Source of the DNA: Cliona cf. orientalis
Taxonomy: Eukaryota > Porifera > Demospongiae > Clionaida > Clionaidae
NCBI GenBank assembly: GCA_963930775.1
Contig: OZ005701.1
Location: forward strand, 1,612,001-1,676,000
DNA: 64,000 nucleotides
Reading direction: 5' to 3'
This document shows positions 39,614-52,614 of this stretch, piece by piece. How positions within the stretch are numbered: position 1 is the first letter of the stretch; each line of letters begins with the position of its first letter. Below the pieces are notes generated by a model. It had not been told where the DNA came from and made no database searches. It saw nothing but the letters and a program-made list of their open reading frames with translations. The translations under genes and the position numbers were made by a program.

Positions 39614-39950
39614 CAGTGGCGTGTCCAAGGGGGGGCTCCGGGTGCTCGAGCACCCCCCTCAGCTCTGGCACAACAGCCAGATCAGTTGCTCAGTGGCAAC
39701 TGTTTATGCTGATAATCAACAACTGGTAGCCAGAACCAACAATGAACTTACTATCCTCTAAAATTCGCTCTCTAAACAACTCTCTCTCGTCGCTACTTGG
39801 CCAAAACAGCCTTCTTCAGCCCGCTACCTTCGAGAACAGGTTAGCGAGGGGCATGGTCAACGTTTGGGGGCGTGGCTTAAATTTTTGCACGCGCGCTTTG
39901 CACGCGATTGGCTCAGCACCTCCCTACTTCAAATCCTGGACACGCCACTG
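39614..39950. mobile_element. hAT-like non-autonomous element (337 bp)
   Basis: Perfect 14-bp terminal inverted repeats CAGTGGCGTGTCCA at 39614-39627 and 39937-39950. CAGTGGCGT is a terminus typical of hAT-type elements. The flanking CAGTA on both sides could be a 5-bp target duplication, shorter than the usual hAT 8 bp. The interior includes an open frame (from 39742) with no recognisable product. The element is GC-richer than its surroundings. Confidence 0.75.
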
Positions 39951-40402
39951 CAGTATACATACAATGGAACTACGTAGCACAGCTTAATTTATATCCCACT
40001 AGGTATCGTATTCCATCAGCTATTAATTAAAATTTTATGTAGATAATTTCTCCCAAGGTGGACACGTGCACACACGCACAGCAAAGGGTGCTCACTCTTA
40101 AAGGGCTGAGGTTTCCTAACTGAATTGTTTGCATCACAAGTGATGCCCTCTTCTGTATACGACCACAATTATCTGGCCTGGATGGACCTTAAAAGTGCCC
40201 GTGGTGCAAAAACCACAGCTGCAGCTGTATGCGGTTACAGTCAGTCCCACTGCCCATTGCAAGCGTTTATGGAAATTTGATCTAGCAATTAAATGAATTA
40301 GTGAGATTAATTAGCGGCTGTTGTGATTGGTGTGACCGCCCTTTAGTAAGTTGTTTTTTTTTAATGAATACGTGTGCGGCAAACCCTATGGTGAGTGTGT
40401 AC

Positions 40403-40403
<1 letters not shown>

Positions 40404-40437
<34 letters not shown>
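40404..40437. repeat. (GT)n microsatellite
   Basis: GT dinucleotide run in the last SND1 intron. Shorter GT/AC runs occur at 7974-7992, 8107-8126, 36928-36950 and 44475-44500. Confidence 0.93.
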
Positions 40438-43400
40438 GTACACCTCAAATTGATTAAGAGCATCTTGTAAACCATTAGCGGTATCGCTAAGGCTACCGTA
40501 ATTTCTTACTATAATGTACACAGCTCCAGTATCAACATAGTGTGACTGGGTGTAGTCTATGCTCGGGTATAAGTGGAACATTATCCGTACTTTGCTGTGT
40601 CTGAGTCCAAGTTTGATCACATGAACGATTCATTGGGCACCCCCATGCATGGAGACAGCAAGCGACAGATTCAGCGATAATCACATCAAATCGTGGCGGA
40701 TAATCACATAATATGGTGCTATGGGCTATGTACGTACGTACGTATGTATGTATGTATGTATGTACTAGCAGCCAATGGTGGTGATCAAGTTATGTATGTA
40801 AACATTGGTCGGTGCAAGGTTGGGATGTGTGGCGATGGTCGCATACCACAACCGACACGTGCCTGCTCTACCACCGCCGCTGTCTTGGCCCTGACGGAAC
40901 AAAAATCGCAGGGGTACATATCTTTTTGTCTGCTTTTTATCATGTGCGTGCTTAATTATAGTATTCACGTGTGCATGCATAGAAAGAATGTGAAGGGCTC
41001 CATCTATATTAGGCTAAGCTTGAACTATCATGTACCATCATCATCAATCTTAATTTATGCATAATCATGCATCTTACCCATATTTATTATATTGAAGGGT
41101 AATTTTCTGGGAAACACCATTCGATGAATTTGTATGGCACTAGTTTGCAGTCTTTTTATGGATTTCCATCTGTCCCTGTATCCCGTCCAATTCAGTACCC
41201 AACCTTAAGAGTTTGTAAACCTAGACTGCTCTAATTTTCATAGCACTATGGCTCCTCTAGCTTATTGGCAGCTAGGAGCTTCCTGTGAGGCATTCTTCAC
41301 CATACACAAACAAATGTCTGCATGGGCAGCTCTATGTGTACGTGCCACAGTATGGTTGTACTACGTACGTACAAAAGTATGCCTCTATGTGATATGATAA
41401 CATGATAATGCATGGAAACGCTGCACGTGTATGGAATAGTGTAAGGTGATTAAACCTGCACAGTGGTAGTATCAATAGCCAGCACTCCCTATAGCTAGCT
41501 GCCGACCCCGGCCCCGGCCCCGGCTCGGCTGGTCTGATCTGACTACTCATGTGTCTGTGATGATGTCTATTGTCACAATTGAGTTGTGTGATAGTGATTT
41601 TACTCGACTAGCATGTCCTGTTTGGTCTCTTGTAATCAATTGTTGGTGAAATTAGTTGTAGCTGGCTGGAGCTCTTGTGACTGACTGTTGCAGTTGTAAG
41701 TTGACGTCTGTGTCTATAATATGTCCGTAAGTTGTGCGCGTGACCCTTCTCCATGCATAGATCTGAAAAATTCCCCAGTTTAGATATTATTGGCAGAGAA
41801 CTGACTGAAATTGCTTTGTAGCAATAGTTTGTAGTGTCTGTGCAGGTAACTATAACGTAGTTTGCTTTTTTTTTTCAAAAATATCTTGCATTATTATATC
41901 ACTCAAATTGACTGATCCATTCCAGAGGGTGTGGGCCGAGAAGTATTAGATAGAGTACGTAGCATCCATGCATACTACATAAGCAGGTAGATGTTACAAA
42001 TAATATTATAGTGATGTGTTCACACTTTATTTAATCATGCAATCCCTCAGTTAGTGTACACATTAGGGTACACTGTACCTCCTGTGTACCCCCCAAACAC
42101 ACCATACACAGTGACACAACACCTGAACTACGTACATGCATATCCTGCCTAATGATGTGTACACCTGTACCATTCACATTGGGATATGCCCCCTTACCCT
42201 CCTTCCCTAGCCTAGGCTAGGCCCTTATCACAGCTGTCTAATAGAGAGAAATCGATCTAGAGGGAGATTGAGAGAGGATGGATTAGCAATGTTGTTGTGG
42301 GGGTGTGTTATCATTGGATGCCACAGCTGTAAGTCATTAACTGAAAGATGGGATGTTGTGAGAAGAGTGTTTAGGCTGTTGTGTCCTGTGATGTCAATCT
42401 AGGCTACATAGGTAATAATACAGTACTGTAGATGATGATTTCACGGGATTTTATTTTTAGATCATCTATAATAGCTATTGGTTGTGTCTGATCCATCATC
42501 TGGCTTCCTGTTATTGTGAAGTGATTACATAACTATTGTAAGCAATTTAATTATCCTCGGTTTTTTTTAAACTATCTCTGTGATTTATGCGTCACTTTGT
42601 GGAATATGGATTAAAAAATTTGATATGTTATCGTCACTAAATATTTTAGTATTTAGGAGAGTTACTTAATAACGCTTGCCAGATGCTTAGACATAGCAAT
42701 CAACAGAATTGGTCGTCTCCAGTATACGAACATACGTGCGTGCGTACAGATCTAAGATCAACTTTCAAAACCAGTAAAACAAGTTAGCATCTCCCCCCTT
42801 TCTGTAAATTACGTTAACACATTACGGACTTCATAATTGCCTTCTATTGTGACTTCTAGGAATGAATGGCAATCATCCCCCCTCCAGAATCTTGTCTGCG
42901 GCAGTGCATAGCTACATGAAGCCTACACGGCCGATATTTAATTTATAAATTGTACCCACCCATGAATAACATGTGATTAATTATTGGCCACCTGTGTTGT
43001 GGTGATACGCTAATTTGTGATTTAATGCACATCGTTGATGGATCTTGTGGCGCTAATGATATCGATTCACCCGATCTCTTGTGGCTTTGTGAATCCGTAA
43101 TAGTGTGCGTTCTTTTGTGACCAGCCCCTGGTCGAAGTGGAGACACGAATATTTCAACTTTTCCCTTTGACATTCACCCTGCAATTCCTTGATATACAAT
43201 ATGTATTTATTGAAAAGGCGCCACAGAACGGTTGCTAAGGAACGACAGTAGGTGCTTTGAGTAGATCATATCTCTTGGATCTTCGTCGGGGGTGAAGACT
43301 TGGCGTCAACTTGGCTGTTGTTAGAACTAGTGATCAAATGAATTTTTGTGTCATTAAGTGTGCTATTGTGGCTTAAGCACCACCTGTATGTACCATAGAG

Positions 43401-45303
43401 AGTGTGAGCATGTGGTATAATAATAGTAAAGAGATCTAAATATCTTTTTAACCAATCTAGAGCTCAAACGCAAGGCCAAGGATCTTGGTTGCCTAGATGA
43501 GCCACCGAGGCGCCTAGGGTGATGGCGTGGTTTAATATATCAAGCATAGTGGTTAAAATCACATAATGAGCCGTTACTGACTCTACTGTAATAGTTATTG
43601 TGCTGGCATAGTATCTTAATTGGCTTAATAATTTCATCAAGTGCGATAATGTAATTAATAATTACTTGATAGCTACATGGTAAGTGGTGGGTGCTGATAT
43701 GATCTGTAATTACACAATACATGTAACTTGTAATCGTAATTAGCTTAATTGAGTGTTGCATGCTCAGACATTGTGAGGGTGTGGCTTATCCTAAAATGTC
43801 TCAAAATGTCGCACTAATGACACCTTTAGATCTCCATGTGATTTCATTGATAAGTTGTGCTTTAATCATGCATTTAATTATTGCAAGCTCAAATTTCATA
43901 TGAGTGGTCTAATTTATGATGTTAATGACCTTTGTCAATCATCAAGATTTAAGTGTTTCCATAATATAATTACAAGGTGTAGGTTACAGATTCATCTATA
44001 AATCATAACATTGGCATGTCAAGTGGCAAGCAATGGGTGACTGCTCACTGCATGGACCAGGTGTTTAAGTGTTTCCATATTATTTCACTCTTGTGCAATC
44101 TTTTCCCTTATCACTCAGTGTGATCGTTAAGGATTAACTAATAATCATCAGACACAAGTGTGGTATTGTGGTATATTATAGTGATATCCCCTACCTGGTA
44201 CCTGGCATGGTCATGTACTCTTATTACATGTACACACACATACACCTGGTATTTATTTATGTACGTATGTGTGTATGTAATGGACCTGGAAATCTGCTAG
44301 CCACCCTGTGGTACGTAGGTTGGTAATTGTAGGTACCCCATGGATTCATTAATAGGATGCCCTTTTTAATGGGATATTGAGTGTTGCTCAATACTGCTTT
44401 ACTTTCCCACGGAGCTTTTTATATTATTGAGTAGCTAGCTAATTTACAGCTGGTGGCAGTGCATCAAGAATTAGTGGTCTTGTGTGTGAGTGTGTGTGTG
44501 CGCGTTATCTTGTTAAGTAATTACGTGGATTGTGACCACAATCACTGAGCTGGAATTCATTAAGATAGGTGGGCATCTTAATTTTCCCAAATTATACAAT
44601 CATAACTGGGTTAATTAACTTGCATGCTGAGCATAATAAACCACCATACTCATGGCACCAGCTCAAACATATTTTTACTATGCATCTACCCCACATATTG
44701 ATATTATCCAGCTGCATAGTAGTCTGTGGCAAGATTCCAGAATATTTGGCTGGTGTTGGTTTTTACAGATTTGGCTTATAAAGTATTTTTGCCGCTTGCC
44801 AAGTAGAAGATTAGTGTCTTCATGCGTGACTGACATTCTGACACGTGCTGGTGGTGTAAATAATACTGGTTTAACAGGCTTGGTGTGTGTGTGTGTACGT
44901 ACGTACGTATGTAGCTTGCACCTGATGATTGCATTCTATGGGCTTTAAATTTGTGGCCTATCCAGTAGCCGCTGATGGTGTGTGAGGATTGTATGTTGGC
45001 ACTTTTTGTGGCTGGTGGCGCATGACGTACCATTGAACGCTAATTAGCCTAACGATAGCGGCTTTCCCACTTTACAAGGTCATTAAGTATTTCAATTTTA
45101 GGATTGACCATCCTGGTGTAATTTTTTGTACAAAATTGCTAGCATTATTATGGGTTGGTGGGGTAGGTCAATTCCTGTGGTACATAAATGTGACCCACAG
45201 TTTGTTTTGGTAAAGTTTGCCACACCAAATTTCTCTGCACATCATAATATTATTATTGTGCCATAATTAGTCATGACCGAGCATGGACTAAGCCGAGGAG
45301 GGA

Positions 45304-45367
45304 GGGGGGGGGGGAGGTGAAGTGGCCCCCTGGGCTCCTCTGGGGGGGGGGGGGGGGGGGGGGGGGG
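45304..45367. repeat. Interrupted poly-G tract
   Basis: Two G runs; the second is 25 uninterrupted G (45343-45367). It lies about 640 bases before the last SND1 exon on the sense strand. Confidence 0.95.
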
Positions 45368-45526
45368 AGTGATCCCTAGCTTGGCTCATCCAATTAAGGG
45401 GGAGGATTAAGGGGATCTCCTCCTGTCTTTATTTATTCTTTTAGATGCAGCTACATAATATTTTATGACAGCTCTTGAGTACTGTCATGCTCTGGTTGAA
45501 GTATTAACACTGCATCTCCACTAAAA

Positions 45527-45745
45527 TTGAAGGGTCGAGAATCAGAGTAGCCTAATCCCAAATTGAATGCAGGAAATTTTCTAAAAAGTGAACTAAAAAT
45601 CAAATACCCTACTCTTGCCAAATCACTCAAATTTTCAAAAATGTGAATTTTCTGTTGCTCATGAAATGCATTTTAAACATGTTTTCAAGATTAGGGTGGC
45701 TAACTCAACATTTGTGGGTTAGGCCACATTGGGTTCTGAGCCTTC
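45527..45745 (-). mobile_element. MITE family C, copy 2 (inverted)
   Basis: The reverse complement matches copies at 36340 and 57692 throughout, for example the complement of AACATGTTTAAAAT and of GTAGAGTAGGGT. Termini are TTGAAGGGTCGAGAA and GGGTTCTGAGCCTTCA. It lies in the same SND1 intron as copy 1, in the opposite orientation. Confidence 0.85.
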
Positions 45746-46004
45746 ATTATTCAATAAGCACTGGGCCCGACATGCGTGACAAGTGGTGATCAGAATCTTT
45801 TTTTTTCTCTGGCAAAATCTCCCAGTAGATGTACAGTAATTCAGTAACTGTTCCAGAAATGGTACAAAGGAGTATAGGTACATCTGCACTACAGGCTCTG
45901 TTGGATTTGCTGGATACTGCATGCAGTGGACAAAATTCATCATGTTGAAAATTTTATAATGATTATTCAATTAATTATTATCCGTCACTTTTTTAATTTT
46001 GCAG

Positions 46005-46070
46005 CTGAACTTGTGGTGCTATGGAGACTTTACTCCTGATGATGCGCGTGAGTTCGGCTACCAGAAGTAG
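46005..46070 (+). CDS. SND1: SND1 terminal coding exon
   Basis: Acceptor TTTTGCAG, then 21 codons LNLWCYGDFTPDDAREFGYQ plus Lys and TAG (46068-46070). This is the diagnostic SND1 C-terminus; vertebrate SND1 ends LNLWRYGDFRADDADEFGY plus two residues. The match in this exon identified the whole gene. Cys replaces Arg in LNLW(R)YGDF. The 3' UTR starts at 46071. Confidence 0.97.
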   Translation: MNLWCYGDFTPDDAREFGYQK

Positions 46071-46185
46071 CCACACCCCTTTCGACCAGGACCTTTCAAG
46101 GGAGCTCTATATATAGTACCTTAAGCATGTTGTGGTACTGCCTTAGAAATGTAATATTACTACTGAATCATGTTCCGAAATTAAT

Positions 46186-46191
46186 GATAAA
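46186..46191 (+). terminator. Possible SND1 poly(A) signal
   Basis: GATAAA, a one-base variant of AATAAA, occurs 116 bases after the stop and is followed by TTTTGTATCTGT. No canonical AATAAA appears until 47041, about 970 bases downstream, which is the alternative. Confidence 0.35.
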
Positions 46192-49100
46192 TTTTGTATC
46201 TGTACAATACAATGAACAGTCTTATTGAAAAAAATTTTCAGAGCTTTTTTTTGTGTGAAAGACAGCTTATATCTTGATGCTTTAGTTTCGATATTATCTC
46301 ATCTTTTAAATTTGAGAATTAAGTAATTTCATTGTTCAGTACCTGATATGAAAAAGAGAACTCTGTATTATGCATTTTTGTTCAATGCATGGGACTGTAT
46401 TTCCACTAATCCTGTTGTAGCCTGACCCCCCCCCTCCCCCCCTTCTCTGAAAAAATAATAATAGTATACTTAATGTAAATGTGGTCGGAGGTGAGGGGGG
46501 AACAATTTGGATTCCACAATTTGACCCCAAATTTCAAATTCAGTGTTCTCCCTAGCATAGCAAAGGCATGTCGGCCCAATAAGCCTTCAGTACGGAATTT
46601 CCTTTGATGTGGGAATAGGGATAATCCATGTGCTTTGATGTGGCCAGAGGCTCCACCCAAATTATGCCCTCCCGTCAAGCCTTAATTGAATTTAGCTTGG
46701 GGAGACAGAGAACACTGAAATTCTACGTATGCATGCCACTGTCACCTGCACATCCATAACTGATACCATGCTTGGCTCCTACAACTTCATGAGCAGCTGT
46801 CGATGTCTGCTCATCCAACTGCATGTGTGTGCACTTTCAGTTCCATGGTATAACAATTGTTGTATTATATCCTATAATAATAACCCTACGTCAGTCTATC
46901 TAGACCCCATACCCCATTGTCACTTCCTGCATATGGGATGCATGAGGCGATTGGTTGGGGCACTTAGGCTCATTTTACACTGTGGTCATAAACATGGCGG
47001 TTATCTTGTTATTTTATGGTCTATAGTATATTTCAAGTAGAATAAACATGAGGTTAGCGCACGTACACGTGCTTGTGCATGCGATGGGATTTTTTCTCAG
47101 GGTCAATCTAAAACCTCTCAATCTGTGGGATTCAAACCTACTTAGAGTATTGTACCAGTCTTACATCTGTCTGTCTTGCATAATTAATTTTATATGTATT
47201 TGACCTCGTCACTGGTCCACAAGTTGATCAATCACCATAGCACTTTTGTATCACCTTTAGTGTATAAGTTGACATAATTTTTATTATGTGCTTCAATTGT
47301 GGGCTAAGTGATAGATTACATCGTAATCAAGAAGGCATTACGTATCTTTTTCAGCCACTTCTTCTGATTTTATCAACAAAGGCACTTTATATAATGGCAA
47401 TCCACCTCCAGTTACTTTGATATGCATTCCGGTTACTTTTTGAGATTGATCATGGTTTGTATCCACACAATTCAGCGTGGTCAATTAAGGCACACGACTA
47501 GGCTTCTATTGATGGGGATACTTGACCACATCTGCCCAACTTCCTACACTGGTGCTGTAGCTATTGTATGTATGTATACATGGATGGATCTTGTTCTAGA
47601 AATAGAACAAGATCCAGATTCTAGATTATACCTGGCAGACTATCTCAGCTGTACTATTAATAGATACAGTGTAACAGCTAGTGGGCCGTGGCTACGTTCT
47701 GTGTATATTATGCAAGAGTTGATCAGCAGAAATCTGTCATTAGGTTCTAGTATACAATGTAGCTATACATACATACGTACCTCACTGTAAACATCACGTT
47801 GTATAATAATCAAAAGGTAACGCATGCGAAATACATATGCCATGCAATGATATTATTATATTGTAGCCAAGGACACGCATGATACAGTACAATGTCGTGT
47901 GAAAATGTCAACCACCTCTAACTGGTGATAATAGTGAGCACTTCACACATTTTCTTTGTATACAGTAGAATAATTATTACCAGTAGTATAATATTATGTA
48001 TTATACTAAAGCACTAATAGTGTATAATATAGCTATATTAAGCATACTGGGTGAAACGGTCACCTCTGGGCCGCTAATTATTGTTGGCTACTTTTTTAAG
48101 AGGTGTATATTATAATGATTGTATGGAGTTTGCCACTTTGGAGCTTGAGCTATAAGTGGCAATAATAATACGTACTGATCGTGCTATTACTGACTGTCTT
48201 CATACACGTAAGAGTACTGCATGATTACTGCCCTATAATTGTACTCGAAAGAGCAGTTAACAGCGAGCTATAGTTAGTGCTATTTGGCTGTGCAAATACA
48301 CATACGTAGGAGTAACTGTTGCTGCCCTAATTGTACGAGGATTGAAGTGTGTGATTAATTTAGAATTGCCCTAGGCTAAAGTAGGAGTACTAATTACGGA
48401 GTGAGAGTACAATATTATTACAGCTGTATATTATAATCCGTACTCGTGCCTATGGGAGTAATGTATTATGACTGTAATCACTGTACTGTTAAGATTATAA
48501 TGGAATGTGCTAATTAAGAATTGTATGACGTGCCAAAAATATCCACTTTAATAATTGTATCTAACACTTATTAACATTAAGTGATTCGTATATTAACCCG
48601 AAATAACCCAATACTCATTAACATTAAGTGGTTCGTATTAACCCAAAATAACCCAATTATGACTAATTAGATTTTGGGACTTTAAGGGGGGTGTGAGTTT
48701 AAAAATATTGTTTTTGTTACCAGCCCAGCCCAGCCTGCATGAGCCAGTCAGCGTGGCACCAAAAGTAGTGGACCCGCATGCACATGTACTGCTCAGTGCT
48801 CATTGGTGTATAAGTAATTACGATACGATATTAGTGCATACTCTGATGCAATAATTTGGATTATTCATGAAATATTGTAGACTACATGATCAATAAGAAA
48901 TTGTAGTAATTGTAATTAGCTATTACAGATTGACCTTTGGAGAAGGAGGTGGTGCACTATTAATTATCAAATTGAGCTCTAGTTGGACCTCTGGACATAA
49001 ATTTACTCAATGAAATTAGCGGTGAATGGCATGGAAATAATGCAATATCATGACAATGTCATATTGTAGGTTTGAGCAGAGCAGCTGGCTATCCAAACTA

Positions 49101-49820
49101 CATTGTACTCATGCACTATCTAGGTATATAGCTACCAAGCAGTGCAGGAAAAAGAATAATAATAATGTTATAGATCGCTCATGATCAGCTAGTCTACAGT
49201 TCTATCTATCTAACTGCATAATATTATATTATGAACTGTAACTACAGCAGTTCTACAATGATAGGGCCAGGCCAGAAGAGCTACGTAGCTTGTAAATATG
49301 CAGCTAGCACGATCACCCAGCTCATCAACTTGAATCATGACTTCTACCATGAATGATTGTGAATGCATACACGATTGTAGGTATACATTCTGTCAGAATT
49401 TTCATAGCATTTCTTTGACTCTGGGATCTCTAGGATGTTTCTCAGCCACAAGGATTGAAGAGATCCATTGAGAGCACAGATGATCAGACCAGACACTTGA
49501 AAATAGCTATAAATAAAATTAATATTCACTTACAAGGAGACTGCTTGTAATAATTAGCTATATAATATACAGTCATTTGCACGTAATTTTGCAGACACTA
49601 GTACTATAGCGACTATCATAAGGGTCGATCTGACTTGGATCATTCACAGTCAAGATAATATACTGCAACCATTGCAGGTAGTGACATGCACGCATAGACG
49701 TCGACATAATATCTGATCAGCGCAGCAGAGCTGTACTGCACAATAAACCACAGCTTGCGTAATTTCCGCAATAATGCCCACGCAATTTATCGAGAATAGC
49801 GATCTTGCAGCACGTCCGGG
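46192..49820. other. Intergenic region, no gene recognised
   Basis: This covers the distal 3' flank of SND1 and the space before the CTCK gene. Seen: poly-C/CCT at 46425-46442, a perfect small hairpin (47586-47615), a two-copy 46-bp tandem repeat (48566-48658) and many AT palindromes. Open frames at 46729-47040 and 47422-47790 show no protein-like features. Confidence 0.6.
48566..48658. repeat. Two-copy tandem repeat, 46-bp period
   Basis: ACT(T/C)ATTAACATTAAGTG starts at 48566 and 48612. Both copies continue TTCGTA, TTAACCC(G/A)AAATAACCCAAT. Confidence 0.85.
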
Positions 49821-49827
49821 CTGATGC

Positions 49828-49834
49828 TATTTAA
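49828..49834 (+). promoter_or_regulatory. TATA-like box of the CTCK gene
   Basis: TATTTAA in CTGATGCTATTTAAGACGG, about 30 bases before the inferred start of an ATG-free leader exon. The surrounding 49700-49960 segment is GC-richer than its neighbourhood. Inferred from spacing and composition. Confidence 0.45.
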
Positions 49835-49857
49835 GACGGACTCGTTCAAGTTTTACG

Positions 49858-49964
49858 TACAAGCAAGCGGGCTAGTTTCTCAGTTGCGTGGTCAAGAAAT
49901 TAAAGAGACCGCAAGAAACGAGTGCTATTAAAGTCATCAAGATATCTCCCAACTCAAGATCGCG
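49858..49964 (+). other. Inferred 5' leader exon of the CTCK gene
   Basis: Approximate start set by the TATA-like box; the end is the donor GCG/GTAAGC at 49965. The segment contains no ATG. Spliced to the acceptor AATATTATAG at 51710 it gives a leader whose first ATG is the predicted start at 51725. The implied intron is about 1.75 kb and holds nothing recognised. Confidence 0.4.
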
Positions 49965-51724
49965 GTAAGCTGATTCGTTTTATTGTGTGTCGCAGCACTA
50001 GGACGTACGCACGCATTCCGTGCGTTTAAAGTTACGGCACTAAGCCTTGATATGTGTTTCAGTCTTAATTCTCTTAACAATTAAGTGTGCACGAGTTTGT
50101 TGAGTGCGTGGGGGGTGGCTACCAAGCTATTATATGTTTGGCAAGGTGCTGGTGCTGGGTTGAACTTTACAAGCCAAACACCACATTTACAGTTATTTCT
50201 ACAAGATACCCGTGTAACTACTTTAAATATCAGGCCAGGCACTACGGTCTACATGTTTAATACGAATAGGTCTGCTCATGGACATACTGAATAGATACTA
50301 TTACCTCGTGAGAGACAGTGGTGATTTATTTGCTCATGTGATTTGGTCAACTGTGCCTTCTTTAATTGTCACTGTATAATCTAGCTGTATTCCACCCCAA
50401 GGTTCCATACTTGGATAGAATTTAGATTTCAAAAAAATGTCAGTGCCATTGTAGCTAGCTAGCTAGCTAAGCCTTACACCTAAGTGATTCTGAAGCTGTC
50501 GCCAACTTTAGTTGGTGCCATGGCCATCCCTGTAGTGTTATGTATTATATTTGGTACTTTGTATGCAAACAAGCCTAGCTAGTGGTGTTGCTTGTTTTGT
50601 TACACAAGCATGCATCTATCTACTTCCATGTAGCTTCAACAATTATTAACAGTGACATACATATGTACTTAGATATCAAAATTGCATAATCTCTGCTTTA
50701 ATAGTAAGCTCCCATAAGGGTATCTTCAGAATGAGAAAAATAGCCAGCTGGCTATAGCTACATGTAGCTTAGATAAGCAGTATTACATCACGGGGGAAAC
50801 CGATTGTTATGGTTTACAGCTAGCACTTGCACAAATTTTGCAACATCATTGGGGTTATTTTAATGCATGAAAAATGTGGTAGCTGTCACTTGTGTTGCAA
50901 CCTAGGCTTGCCATGGTCAACATCACAATATCAGAGATGCAGGTAGCTATAGCTAATATGGCAGTGGAGTGTTAAAATAGGAAGTGGCACCACCAAAATT
51001 ATTTGCAGTCTGAGAGCCAAAAAATATCAGCAGCTAGAATAGGACAAGCATTCAGCATGAATCCCAACATCCAAAGTAGAATAATAGATTGTTGCCTATT
51101 GTATTAATTTTAGTTATCATGGTTGCGTTGCAGCTAAGATTGGAATCTTTAGACTTTCGCAAATTACAGCATGATAATTGGCTGGAATGTAGGAATGTCA
51201 GTGCAGCTATACATGCATTTATACAGTTTTTGTTGTGATAGAAGTCGTCTAACTGTGTACAATAGTTGTAGGATTGTCATTCATTGCATGTATAGAGCAC
51301 GCATGTACAATGAGTGCATGTAGCTATACTCTCTATAGTGGATGTGTATTAAACATGTGAATGTCTTAGTGTCATGCTATTGTGTCTTGGAATGGTAACA
51401 AGTCTCATACCCCACCCCCACCCCTAGCATGAGTCACACTGGCTGACCCTTCACTGGCAACCAGGGTATGTGAGTAATACTGGAAAGGCATCCCATTAGT
51501 GGCACAGATCAGATGCTGTAGTATAATTTGTAGCTGGAGGTGTGATAATAGGTGTTAGCAGTGTCCCGGATTATTGAAGTGGTATTCATATTAACACTGC
51601 ACCCCGTGGGGTTGTTAACTAGCCAGCAAATTTGGATTATCATAGTGTATATGTGAGCTTGAGTGTGTCACAACTACTTTTTGATATTATAATGCTTAAT
51701 AATATTATAGATAACCAAGGAGAA

Positions 51725-52129
51725 ATGGAAAGATCATTAATCCACGGATTCCAAAGATTATTACAACTTTTATTACTCTCTGCTCTACTACTAACATTCG
51801 TTCTACCGCAAACAAGATCCGAACTTACTGAAAATTGTGGTATTGAAAGAGTTGCTGTCCAGATAGAAGTCGATGGATGTGAACCCGCAACAACTACTAT
51901 CCCAGCCTGCAATGGTGTCTGTCTATCTGCTGTAACGACAGTACTTCAACCACCTTTTAGTGTAGAACACTGCAATTTGTGTCAACCAACCGTCTACAAA
52001 CATAATAAACCAAAATTAATAAAATTTGTGTGCAATGGCGAAGAAGTTTACAAGAGAATGTACTTTCCAAAAATAGCGGCATGTGGTTGTGTGAATAGGA
52101 ATGGCTCATTGGTGCCCTCGATCAATTGA
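51725..52129 (+). CDS. Secreted CTCK (bursicon/glycoprotein-hormone-like) protein
   Basis: A 134-residue predicted protein. Residues about 9-32 form a leucine-rich signal peptide (RLLQLLLLSALLLTFVLP). The mature part is one C-terminal cystine-knot domain with nine cysteines at 38, 52, 62, 66, 83, 86, 103, 120 and 122. The knot signature is complete: CNGVC (C-x-G-x-C, 62-66) and CGC (120-122), so expected bonds are 62-120, 66-122 and 38-86, plus 52-103. Cys83 is left free, as in disulfide-linked dimers. Spacing C-x13-C-x9-C-x3-C is that of bursicon-type subunits as I recall it. One N-glycosylation sequon, NGS, lies at 126. The ATG at 51725 is chosen because the context GAGAAATGG is good, the signal peptide follows, and an acceptor lies 14 bases upstream. 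The receptor would normally be an LGR-type GPCR. Norrin, DAN or other CTCK proteins are alternatives; this is not assigned to a named orthologue. Confidence 0.85.
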   Translation: MERSLIHGFQRLLQLLLLSALLLTFVLPQTRSELTENCGIERVAVQIEVDGCEPATTTIPACNGVCLSAVTTVLQPPFSVEHCNLCQPTVYKHNKPKLIKFVCNGEEVYKRMYFPKIAACGCVNRNGSLVPSIN

Positions 52130-52614
52130 ATAGCTCTGATCAATTATTAGTGCTAAAATAATATTATCATACAGACACCTTTCTATGGTATAATACTCTG
52201 CAACTATAGTGCACTTCAAAGAATTATAATATTATGCTGTTATACATGTATTACTCAAGAGCAGTGTTTTCTCACTATTTTTTTCTTTTTGTGTGTATTT
52301 CAATTTCAGTTTTACAATACTATCAGTCACTGGCAGATTTTTTTAGCTATGGACTATAAAAAACCTAAACAAAAGTCATGGCTCATCTCTCAAATATACA
52401 TGTTTATTGATGTTAATTTTAATTTGTTACAGCTGCATATATCAATCTATACCATCACTCATAGCAGTATAATATATTATAATAATCATTTTTAAGAAGG
52501 TTCACTCGTTTTTGGCTTTTTGTTTTACCTTGGCATAGTATATTCGAATGCGTGTGACTCATCACTATTTGATGTCATGTGATTTGTTCTAATATGTCAT
52601 GATCAATCTTTGAC

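Larger units (their letters stand above)
34704..46004 (+). other. SND1: SND1 intron of about 11.3 kb
   Basis: Bounded by GTGAGG at 34704 and TTTTGCAG at 46004. It contains a CT tract (34730-34812), poly-C (35185-35206), two oppositely oriented copies of one MITE family (36340-36564, 45527-45745), a hAT-like element (39614-39950), GT repeats (36928-36950, 40404-40437), a (GTAC)/(GTAT) run (about 40729-40762) and long poly-G (45304-45367). One candidate antisense exon (38892-39225) is listed separately. The rest shows nothing I can support. Confidence 0.85.
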
